Source of the DNA: Euwallacea fornicatus
Lineage: Eukaryota > Arthropoda > Insecta > Coleoptera > Curculionidae
Assembly: GCF_040115645.1 (NCBI RefSeq)
Contig: NC_089541.1
Coordinates: forward strand, 1,426,001-1,490,000
DNA: 64,000 nt
Direction: 5' to 3'
Below are positions 24,740-35,619 of this stretch, piece by piece. Position 1 is the stretch's first letter, and each line of letters starts with the position of its first letter. Under the pieces are notes generated by a model that had not been told where the DNA came from, ran no database searches, and saw only the letters and a program-made list of their open reading frames with translations. The position numbers and the translations under genes are program-made.

Positions 24740-27629
24740 TGGTTTTTGGTTTGTTCTTCTTCGCCCTGGACGATGTCACTTAAGTAATTTTTTTACGTTG
24801 TTAACGTGATTAAGTGGGTATTAATCATGGTGACGAAATTGTATTTATTCACTTCTGATACTTGTCACTTGAGCATATATTGCCAAGATTTGTGACCTTT
24901 TGACGATTGAGCTTAGATGGCATATTGCCATCTGTCATTGTCATTGGGTGATTGTCAAACTTGATGAAGCCTTGTTGTTATATTTAAATGGATATTGCGA
25001 ATTTCAAAAGTCCTTTGAAATATTCGTTTTAAGGGCTTTGACCACACGCTTGCAGCGTTGTTTCACACTTGTTAATGTTATTTGGTGGACACCAAACTGG
25101 GAGAAGCTTCGCTCGAATAAGTAGAGCAATACATTTGGTTTCACTTTTAGTGTTAATATTCCGTTTAGCACGTGTCAATTTTAACACATTTTAGACGTAT
25201 GACACCAATGTTTGAAATTGTGACGATAAACGTGGAGGACGCCCATTGCTGTGTAAAATAAATATTCTTTTTTCCAATTTTTCTACCAAATCCGCGTTAA
25301 TTTTATTTCGACAAACGTCAATTTGTGTCTACATTGTATCTTCGCTATTAAAGTTTGCGAATTTTTGACAATATTGCTTGTGTTATATCTGTCAAAGTTA
25401 TCAAAAAATATATCGCGGTTTAGTTTCGATTTGGATATTTAAAGAATTTTCGACGACGTCTGTTAAATTATTGCTTGACACTTGACTTCTGTCATCGCTT
25501 AGTGATTATCTTTCATCTATAGCTTGTGCGAGGTTGCCAACTATTGAGGAACATTATGTCTAGCTTCGATTTCTGTGCCAAATTTGTCTTAATTGGTTAA
25601 TATTGAAATTACCTAAAATGGTAACAGCTTTATTACCACATTTGTTCCTAATTAATGCGAAGAATTTTTCTGTACACTTTTCCAGAAATTCATTTGACAC
25701 CTGTCATCATGACCCAATAGTTGTTTTGAATCACGTGCGTTACGCCTGCAGTTCGGTGACACTTACAATCTATATATATGTGACCTGTCATCTATGCCGC
25801 GTTGTTGCCATCTCGGGGAAATTCTCAAACTAAAGATTTATAATATGCCCCTTACTGGTGGAAGCTACAAATAAATATGTATTAAGCAAGTTTCCGTTGT
25901 TAATACGTGGTATGTTGTTTATTATAGGAAACTATAAAACATGCGTTTTGATGTCATTAAATTAATATACGGACACTGGTAATAATGCGCAAAGCTTTCT
26001 ATTTTTTAATTGCTGCCTGGGCCGCATGAAACAAACATTAATGAAATTCAATTTTCGCATAATCTTACAAATGCGTTTTACACCGCTTGTTTTGTTAATC
26101 CTCATAATAACAACAATTGCGCAAAAACCTGGTAATTTTTCCGGACTGAATGCGCGCAGCTATGTCCAAAAGTGCTCTAATTAGATCTGCTACGAGGTAT
26201 AAAATAATTAAGGCTCTACTATTATTTTGCTTCAATTGATGAGAAATTTGGCAATGTTACGTTGAAGAGACACTCGAATACGTCAAAACATCCGTGTGGC
26301 GCTGGCTGTTGATATGTCTGTCGTCTCGGTTATGCTGGGAAAATATCGATATGCAGATGATCAAAAGCGGTCTTGCCGTTATGCCGCTTTTGCGCGAAGG
26401 TCAACGTATTGTCAATCCTTAATTGTGCCCGTAACTGCGCTGATCAGCACCAATAATTCCGCGAAGAGTCAAAATTTTTCACTTTACAGCCTCGATTAAG
26501 CGTTTTTGGGGAAATTTACGACCCGACCGCACGCGCCCCTTGAAAAATGTTTTAATTTACTTCTCCTTCCTCTGATGATGATGATGATGGCAAATGCGCA
26601 GCTGGGCCATATATTTCCAGCGCGAAGACACGTTGTGGGCGATGCATTTTTTTGGCGTTTTAGGGCGCGAAAATTCGGTTTAGGAGAGTACACCTGACAT
26701 AGAACGTCATAATTAGCAGCATAGGAAACCCTTGTTATATCGCGTTTTACCATCGCGGTAATTTGGGAACTGGAACACGCAAGACGCGACCTGAAATTTA
26801 TTAATTTCCTTTCGTTTTGGGGCTGTTTGTGTGTACTGGACGTGACGCACTTACGTCATCGATTTTACTTTGTGCGCACGCATAAGTTGGGTTTGACAGT
26901 TCAGTGCGGTTTTTTCTGAAAAAATCTCGACTTTTTGCAGGTGGCTCTGTTGCGTTCGGTGTGGCAACACTGAAATTGTCAAACAAAAATCGGAGCTGGC
27001 GGCGGCCATATTTTGCCTCCGATTGCGTTATAACAGTTCCTAGCCGGTATACCCGACCCGATATCGTTATTTCTTGGTCAAATTTCGCAGGAATTCAATT
27101 TGCACATTCCCTTACAAATTCTGAAAGATTCACTCAAAATGGTGGAAATTGCGAGGCATGAAGCGCGAGGATACAACGTGCTGATTGTGGGCCCGAGATC
27201 TGGCCGAAATGTTAATTTAGTTTAGAAAAATTCCTACTCACGTAGAGGCCTGATTCCTCCAACACAAATTTCGATGGGCTTGAATTTATACATGCAGTAA
27301 GTCACGACGAAACTCGTACACATGAACTATTTCCATTAATTTTTCTTTATGTTAAAAAATTAAAGCAACACAATTGGCTGTTTAATCGTCTTATTGCATG
27401 GACCTGGTAGATAAACAAGAATTCCAAAAATGTTGCTTTTTTGTTAAATATTAAAAAAAATCAATTGTTGATATCGACATGAAACTGGTATAGCCAAGAT
27501 ATTTAATAAAAAATGTACATTTAAAGGAGTTCGGTGTTCAGTCTTTGCTTTTGGCTTCAATTTTTGCGTATTTTCTATATAATGTTACCCTCGTGTATCT
27601 AAAATTAATTGTTGTACGCAACGGGTCGA
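24740..27629. other. Gene-free stretch rich in TGACA/TGTCA and TTGCCA motifs
   Basis: From about 24660 to 25830 the pentamer TGTCA (either strand) recurs well above ten times, often as close pairs (near 24934, 25473, 25695), interleaved with TTGCCA or TGGCAA blocks. No coding exon is supported. A GC- and CpG-richer patch spans about 26500-27150. A TGA-type microsatellite (ATGATG units) lies near 26573-26590. Confidence 0.4.
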
Positions 27630-28624
27630 TAAAGGGGCCAAACCACCGTCACCGAAAGAAACCTCATCCACCATTATGAAAGCGGAAAAACTTACCGTCA
27701 AATAGGTTAAATGGTCAATAGGGGTCGTACAACCGTGCAGAGTTCTACAGACCGTTATATTAATGCAAAAAGGATTAAAAACAGTGTGCGAAATAGCCCT
27801 AGAAGGTTCTCAACGATTATGATGAGGAAGGTGAACTTTAAGAAAGGTTGCATAAAATCCAAACATTTCTGCTTCTAAATTGGCGAAAATTGTAAAAATA
27901 TATCAAAATAAGGTCGTTAATCCACAAACCGTTCGAAACTTATTAGGTAAGCATAATCTAAATAGTAGAGCGGCCCAAAGAAACCACGGATCAGTAAGAC
28001 TAATAAAGTCAAACGCTTAAGATTTGAGGAAGAATACCAAGAAAGTGATTTTAACTTCTGAAAAGACGTAATTTTCGCAGATGAGAGCAAATTCAACATT
28101 TTCGGCTCAGATGGACGACAACTAGTTTGGAGAAAACCCAACGGGGCGTTAAAAGGAAAAATTTACGGCCGACAGTGAAGCACGGAGGAGGTGCTCTTAT
28201 GGTCTGGGTGTGCGTGTCGGCAAAAGGTCCTGGGAGCTTTCATTCCATTGAAAGTACCACGGGTCAAAATATGTATTTAAAGCTGAATTTAGAGCAAAGT
28301 GCGGAGAAATTGGGAATTGAAAGGTCATTTAAATATTACCAGGACAATGCCCCAAAGCACAAAGCACTGGAAGTGGGACAATGGCTACTTTATGATTGTT
28401 CTAAAGTAACAGAAACGCCTCCCCAGAGTCCAGATCTAAACATAATTGAAAATTTACGGTGTCAGTTAAAAGCTGCTACACGAAAACGTCGAATTTCTAG
28501 TAGGGAATAATTAAAAATTGTTGTAAGGTAAGAATGGGCAAAGATACCAACAGAGTGTTATGAGAAATTGGTAAAATCTATACCCGACCGTCTAAATGAC
28601 GTAATTAAGTACGAAGGAAATTAA
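27630..28624 (+). pseudogene. Dead Tc1/mariner-type (DD34E) transposase relic
   Basis: Fragments of a Tc1-like transposase occur in order in several frames. An N-terminal helix-turn-helix piece (HHYESGKTYRQIG) is followed directly by a stop near 27703. A first catalytic Asp sits in FADESKFNIFGSDGR near 28080. After a frame change comes the TVKHGGGALMVW block near 28170. The second Asp is in YYQDNAPKHK, and a Glu in SPDLNIIENL lies 34 residues after it (DD34E spacing). The C-terminus ends at a TAA near 28624. The last 127 codons (28127-28510) are still open. Frame changes and stops show it is inactive. Terminal inverted repeats were not found. Confidence 0.85.
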
Positions 28625-31030
28625 GGTAAAATTGAATATTGTTTAGAGTTGCTATTTGAATCATGCACGAGCTTCATTTTGAGGTGGAAAATTGATTTTC
28701 ATTTAGTGCTAGGCGTGTGTGCGGAACTTCCGAATAATTTTTTTTATTTTTTATTGCATTCAATACACAATTTCTTCTTTAACCACACGTTCCTCGTCAG
28801 TGTCTGTTTACTTCGCTACTTATGCCAAATAAACTTAGTTTCCGGGTTTCACTTTGACTGACTGTACGTCTCCACAGAGCCTCTGAAGATTTCACGCGAA
28901 TTCGTGAAAAACCAGGGGCGTGCGGGGCGAACACATGAAATGCCGACCATAAGGTTTGCGCCACGCTCCAAACTGAGTCGAATTCCGAGAAATTGTGACT
29001 CACGTCGGACCCACCAGTCTGAGCTCTAACTTTTCGGAGGACGAGAATGTGCGTTCGTTGATCGTCTCCGAAGGTTTCGCCCCGATCAGTGAGCAACCGG
29101 GGACGTACAGAATGGAGATCTAATGGCCATTGTGTGATCATGAAAATTCCACATGGATCGACGAAGAAGAATATAAGGCGCTGACCATGAATCTCCGCTG
29201 AGTTATTATTGTTAACGGAAAAAACTCCCTATTGAATAAACCTACTATATTTACCCATGGTAGCGCGATCGTCACCCATGACCCACCACTATCAAGGCCG
29301 GGTCTACTTCTTGCGATTATTTAGTTTGATTTGCAAACAATCGCGTACCAGAAAAACCTAAAGAATGTTCCTATTTCCTGTATTGGAAAATAACGCCTCA
29401 CGGAGGTCGCAGCTTTCAATCTGAGGCTGCGCGTGTAAATGATTCTTTTGGACTCGGCGAGGTCCGGCCGCAAGAGAGACCGTAAATGACAGTTTAACGA
29501 CCGATGCCAAAATGCCAAAACTGACCTAATACCTGCAATATAACTAATGTTGGGTGCTTTATCTTAGTCAGAAATCGGCGTATTTTCAGGTAGAACGAGG
29601 AGAGAAAATGGGGAACAGCTGCTTTCGGTGGTTTGTGCGTGTGACGGCAAAAAGTGACCAAGAAAAAAGCGTTATAGTCGCTTATTAATAGATTTCGAAA
29701 TTGGTGCTTTTAAGGTGATGAAAGGGATGGTTTAGGGTGACTCTCAGATCAAATGAAAATTAAAAAAAAATTAATAAATAATAATAACAAATAAGAATAA
29801 TTAATAAGAATAATAAATAATAATAAATAATAATAAAATTAAAAATTTAAAAAAAACTCGAAAAGTCGTCTAGGAAAATCCGGCCTTTGCGATATTCCCT
29901 TTGCAGCTTCTTGAATTCCGCTGGTGACCCTTCAGGCGCTGAACGCGTGAAAGTTCCAAAATGTTTAAATTTCATTGTGAAACAGCCCATATTACTAGAT
30001 ATTGCCGGCTAATGAATCGAAGCCTTGTAACAAATTCAATAAATAATGGGCTTCATTACAAAGTGCACTTAAAGAGCCAAGTTTTGCTTAATTAAATCCG
30101 ACATTACCATGCACCTTTGTCCTGCGGTGTATTAATCTATTTACATTATTTAACACAGATTCTTTTTTAGTTCGCTTCGACGTTTCGCAATTGCTCCAAA
30201 TTTAATTCGAACACAAGATCGACCGTACAGAGTTATGCTAATTGATCTAATAATGGCGTTTTGGCATTATTTAACGGAAAAAAAGCGACATACGTAACTT
30301 TGCGTAGTTACACAACATGTGTGGTAACTACGCCGCACACGCCAGATGATGTGTGCAGAAAAAGAAATAAATTCCAATACATTTTATTAGTTATTTATGT
30401 AAATCGGGATTACTCACACACGCAGCTCTTAGTCAATTAATGTTATTATAATTACCTTAATAAGGAGAGTTTTGCAATTTTTCACGGTCTGAATACCGTT
30501 CTTCCTCAATAACGCGAAGACTCGAAATGGTTTGTTATTAATGCATATTATAGTTAAGTGTAATTACTATTAGGACGAGTGTATGTGGAGATAACACGAC
30601 CGAAGAGGAAATTTAACGCACGCGACTGTCCAAAATAGTTTTTTAATAGAGAGGCAATTTTTTGGTTGTTTCGACCATTGTGGAAATGATGATGACTGGG
30701 AAGCGCCCGCAATTAAGGGCTGATTTGCACCTGCAGAACGTCGTCTCTTATCGGAATTATTCAACATCAAAACAAGCTGATTGGAGCGACGTAATTGGAC
30801 TTTCATTGATTTATATACGATCTCGCGTTTTGCGCGAATCCTTCGATTGATGATGGGTAAACGACCAGTGCAAACTCACTTAATTAACTGCGTGATGTTT
30901 CATGAAAATGGGGCTCCTCGCCGCACTTTCTAATTCCTACGTCTAGATTTCGTAATTGCGGTAAAAGCACTCTTTTTCTTTTTGCTGAGTTCACGTCAAC
31001 TCTGTATAGGATACTGGGGTGACCGCGTAC
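28625..31030. other. Gene-free stretch
   Basis: No supported exon. A CpG-richer patch lies at about 28870-29150 and 29390-29480. An A/T simple repeat lies at 29755-29852. The frame at 28797-29141 (minus) shows no domain and its composition follows the CpG patch. Confidence 0.35.
29755..29852. repeat. AT-rich microsatellite (AAT/TAA units)
   Basis: About 100 bp made almost only of AATAAT/TAATAA units and A runs, with a few interruptions. Confidence 0.8.
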
Positions 31031-31176
31031 GTATACAGGGTGTCCATTTCTGGAAGTCGACGGTGAGGACTTCGGTGACCATAACAAACGCGGGGACGGC
31101 TAGGTTGGGGGAAAGTTGCGCCATTCGGTGTTCAAGAATGTACTGTTTCGAGGTTTGGCTAATTTAGGTGACTTTT

Positions 31177-32275
31177 GGAGGTACGGTGTGATCATATTGT
31201 CCTCATAGAATTTCATTTTGCGATAACTTATTTGGTTTTGAAGGTGTCGGTGCGCGATAAAGGCTTTTCTCCAGGACTTCCTCGTGAGTTCTTGCAAATT
31301 TAGAATGAGTTGCCATAACTCTCAAATTTTGGCCTTTACTTACGTAATTTGCTTTTTTTTAAATGGAACATCCTGTATATTTTCGCACTCCAGGAAAAAT
31401 TCTAAACATATTTTATATAACACTTAGTATATCCGTCTCTCAGCATCAGCATGCCAATTTAAAAATTGAAGATAGTTTCCATGTGAAACAGCTTAGAGTC
31501 AGCGATTTACCTTCAGTAAATAATAGCAATAGAATTAAAACACGGTAATGAAACGATTTTTCTTCACAATATCACACATTCAGTTTTTTATTACATATCC
31601 ATTAAGTAATTAATGAAAATAATCATTAACAATTAAAAAGAAATGACAATTAATTATCCGCTGCTGTTTGCTAGAAGAATTGCTGGACGTGACCACCCTG
31701 TAGCTCAACGCATTTTTTTATAATCTTTAATACCACTGCTCAGAGAATTAATGGGGACTTCTGGTTTCTGCTTTAATTCTCGGACAACGTCTTAAATTTA
31801 ATTCTTGAATGTTATGGCACAGAGTTTCATAAACTCTTCTTCTCCCACATGCCTTAAAGGGAAAATTCAACATGGTTAAATTTTAATTTTAGTTTAAAAT
31901 TAAAATTTAATTTCAGTATTAATTAAAAACTATTTAAGTTGCAGGCTACCTGCGTAATAGGAAAACTACTTTTAACTTATAAATTAGCATTCTGAGCTAA
32001 CGGTAAGAAATAGACGTACTAACTGTTAGAGAAAACGTGTTTAGAATTTTCTTTGGAACGCGAAAATGGGAAAATATACAGGAAGTCCCATTTAAAAAAA
32101 ATGCAAATTACGTAAGTAAACGCCAAAATTTGAGAGTTGTGGCAATTCGTTTTAAATTTCCAAGAACTCATGAGGAAGTCCTGGAGAAAAGCCTTTATCG
32201 CGCACCCATATCTTCAAAAACAAATCAGTTATTGCAAAATGAAATGCTATTAAAATAACATAGTCACACCGCAAT
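31177..32275. repeat. Long inverted-repeat (foldback) element
   Basis: About 31177-31413 matches the reverse complement of about 32038-32275 closely. Shared runs include GGTGCGCGATAAAGGCTTTT, TCTCCAGGACTTCCTC, TTTACTTACGTAATTTGC and TCCTGTATATTTTC. Weaker inverted similarity continues inward to about 31540 and 31900, leaving a spacer near 350 bp. Each arm holds a TACAGG-type motif (RC of 31371-31376; 32078-32083) facing outward, as if two related elements were inserted head to head. No intact protein is encoded. Confidence 0.75.
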
Positions 32276-32715
32276 CTGGGTGCTCGATCATGTGAAGCAG
32301 TGCCAATTAGGGGTGTTCATAAAATCGCATTGTTCATATAATCAAAAGTACTTGAAAGTGTATTCGCGTTTTATACTTAACTAAAGTATTGTATAATATG
32401 TTTATGTACTTTCTTCTTCTCTAAACTCTTGTGCAATGCACGATTTCTGCACTTTCGTAGAACTAACAAGTCATCAACAACGAATATGGTTCTTTCCCCC
32501 CCAACGAACAACATTATTCAATGCGTTTACAGCTTCTGATTAGACTAGTTCAATTGCTTCTGTATGATTTTCAACTTCATCCCCATAGCATTCCTCATTG
32601 TCATCATCATTGCCTCTTTATTGCTCACCTACCCGATCCTACTCTCAATGTTTCCCTATAGTGTCATATATTATCGAAAAACGCTTCAAAAGGAGAACAC
32701 GGCAGATTAAACAAA

Positions 32716-33054
32716 TACAGGGTGTTTCACTAAAAAAATTAATTTGGTTTATATCTCAAAAGTGATTAGATGAATAATAAATCTCATATTACCGCAGAAT
32801 TCTACGTTAAAAAAATCTATAAGAATCCGTTTTCAAAATTACAAAGTCCCTTAAAATGAAAAGTTAGAGAAGATTTCTAAAATTTAACAATTTTAATTTC
32901 ACTCTGATTTACCGGCAAAGAAACCTATGAAAAAACCGTTTAAGTCATGATTTATGTCTTTAAAAATTAGCACAGTATCGCATAAACCACTTTCAAATAT
33001 CTTTTTTCTAAGCGAGATTTCTGAATAATCTCATCACAAATAGGACACCCTGTA
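32716..33054. mobile_element. MITE-like element with TACAGGGTGT ends
   Basis: A 339-bp AT-rich, non-coding segment starts TACAGGGTGT and ends in the reverse complement ACACCCTGTA, with internal TIR similarity falling off quickly. It is flanked on both sides by CAAA, which may be a 4-bp target-site duplication. Similar end motifs occur near 31034, 31370, 32078, 14930 and 18255, so the family is likely repeated in this genome. Confidence 0.6.
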
Positions 33055-33394
33055 CAAACACGAAAAATATGAAACTGTCACGCCAAACACACCTGAAACC
33101 TGGATAGTAACTTATACGGCTTCTCGGGATGTGAGAGAAAACCCCGCATATTTCAGGAAAGTCCTATCTTAGAGTCTACCAACGCCCAAGCGCCTTTATT
33201 GCATTTAGCTCTATATGTTCACTTAACAGAGATCAAATCTGTTCGCTCTATAGAACCTAATACGTTTCCATTTCAGTGTTCACTGTTTCGGATAGTTCAT
33301 GTAATTAAATGTTCATGAAACAGAGCGTTTATTGTATTAGAAAAAATGAATTTTGTGGAGAGATGTTTTAAATTTTTCCTCAGCTTATGCGGAG

Positions 33395-33535
33395 AAGTCA
33401 TATTTGAAATACGACGTTTCGATTTCCTAAAACCATCATCAACTCGCGTTTTTCTAGTGGGCGCCATCTTGAATTTAGACATTTTTTAATTCAGCTTGTT
33501 TTCTGATTACAATCATGTCTCGCTTGTTAAGGTTC
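33395..33535 (+). repeat. Dispersed repeat, copy 2
   Basis: Same-orientation relative of 16620-16775; see that entry for the shared blocks. Confidence 0.5.
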
Positions 33536-34560
33536 ACTCGTGTAGTTTTGAGCGACTGTTAAAAATCCTGTTTTCGTATAGAGTGTCTTAGAAACAACAT
33601 CCATACTTTTGTTCAATAAAGACATTTTTAACGGTTTGTCTGGGTATCGCTTAGCGTTGTGTGCAATTGGAATATAAGTATAAATTTATCAACAAAATGG
33701 CTTTTTTTACTGAAGACAAAGGAGAGGTGATAAAAATTTATTACGCTTCGCATCGAGGTTATTTCGGAAACACATCTACGGCGGCATATAGAAAATTTGT
33801 TAGACGCATGACGTCTAACAAATCGGACGTAGGTATAATAAAAATAAATAAATAAAAACCGTACAGCTTTACTCTCAAGCATTCGAACCTTTCCAACGCC
33901 GGGGTGATGCTCTCTATTGATCACTGAGATTTTTCCCTATTTAGCAAAACTCTATCGATTGGCCACTTACGCCAATAATCCCATTCAGCACAGCACCCAC
34001 ATTACTGAGTGTGGTTCTGACAAAAACCCCTAATTTTCGAACGATAACGTTGTCCTTCAGTCCGAAAAAAACGTCGATACACGAAGATATCAAACGCACC
34101 TTCTGATATGTTTCAAAAGAAGAAAAAATTAAGATCCCATGGCCTTCGTACCACTCCAGAAGCATCGGATGCACACGGTCTTTTCGTGCCGGTCCAAACC
34201 TGAACATTTCTTCGGCCAATACAAATCTCGTCAAGTTCAAACTGAACGAACAACACTCATCATCTGTGACCATAATCCGATCCAATAATTTCGATTACGC
34301 GCAAACAAAAGCAGGTCGAATTTGTAGTAGACCCCGCCGATAATGCAGAGGGTGAGTGAGAGTGATCTATCACCTGTCAACACGCACCGTGTTCTGGACG
34401 GATGCGCTACACTGATTCCTTACTGTGTTACGTAACATGTGTATTGTACATCTATTCTGAATGCTTTCTCTTTATTTGAGTATGAGTGTGTACCCTCGGG
34501 GGTAGTTAGTGCGGTTGTAATTACACGCCGGGGTAGTTTTGAGATAAGTGCGATGTTTTC
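33536..34560. other. Spacer without a supported gene
   Basis: A minus-strand open frame (33941-34285, 114 codons) has no recognisable domain and no good splice sites at its ends. A plus-strand frame of 64 codons at 33661-33855 is likewise unsupported. Nothing else is seen. Confidence 0.3.
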
Positions 34561-34569
34561 AGTTGTTTG

Positions 34570-35619
34570 GTTTACCGCTGACGGGTGCAAATGAAGAAGT
34601 TAAATTCCCCAGCCCAGCGGGCATACCTACCTAAATCGCGATTTAAAAGCTCCTGCATACAAATTCGCTTATATTGCCTTTTAATAGGCGCTGTTATCTC
34701 CGGCGGCGATAATGTCACCGCTGCATATAAAATAGACATTAATTCGGGTCCGATCATTTTCGAGGGCACCTGCCCGCCTTTCGGAATTCCGCAGCAAGCA
34801 AAAACCCCGACCGACACGCCACCGCAGCAGGACGATGAGCGAAAAAGAAGACCGGAAGCGACGTCACTTTTTCGGCTCCGGTGTCCGGAGCCAATGCGTG
34901 ACGGCCGTGGCACGTGCCGCCAATCGGAGACGGCCGAAGCTCCAGTCGGGACCAATCGGAGGACGCGCCACGCAGCCCTCGTGCCTCTTCATACCCGCCG
35001 ATGATAAATGGTGAGTTGGGAAAAGGACAGGGGCGGCACAGAATCACTGTAAGAAATGTAAAAATATCTAGAGCGCCCGTTAATATCGTATGGAATGTAT
35101 CCGTCTGATTGGCATTATTCGCAGTCTCACTTTTGTCGTTTAAAACCGCTCTACCCTGCGGTCCCTTAAACTCATCTCTAGAATGCATAGAGGTTTAAAT
35201 AGAGAGTGCCACCCTCAAGACATGTATTTGAGTGTTCGTCATTTACAAGGAAATATATCGTTCATTCCCTGTTTATTTACATACATATATTGTAATTCGC
35301 ATTAATGTCTGCAAATCAAACTGACAGTGCGCATTGCCAGATTTCGACTATTATTTACCCCAACGTTGCCATTGTGGATAGATTTACAAGCCCGCTCCTG
35401 TAGACATCTGCCAAAGTAAAGGGGGCGGTCCTGAGGCGCCCTCGCACGCGCCGAAAGAGAAGAAGTTGCTGCTCTTCTGTTCCGACCTCAGACCTTCAGT
35501 AGCCCTTTGGCGGCTACCGGATAGAGCTCCTTTAGCGGCCGCTGAAACGCTTGAAAGTCGGGGAAAGTTGCTAATGATTGTGCGTTGCTAAGTTTCGGTC
35601 TTTAAATTTTCCGTGTTCG
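34570..35619 (+). promoter_or_regulatory. GC- and CpG-rich island with candidate non-coding first exon
   Basis: The stretch is strikingly richer in G+C and CpG than its surroundings. It holds two forward CCAATCGGAG boxes (about 34919 and 34954), a GACGTCAC element near 34860, and an initiator-like TTCAGT near 35496. A strong donor (GTGTTCG then GTGAGT) follows 35619. The pattern suggests a plus-strand promoter with an untranslated first exon of about 120 nt. Pox neuro, whose ATG is 3.4 kb downstream, is the natural candidate. This link is inference. Open frames of 127-144 codons on both strands here look like by-products of the GC content. Confidence 0.35.

Noticed and set aside
34572..35188. 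Open frames of 127-144 codons on both strands
   Set aside because: They coincide with a GC-rich patch where stops are rare. Arg/Pro-rich sequence without a recognisable domain on either strand.
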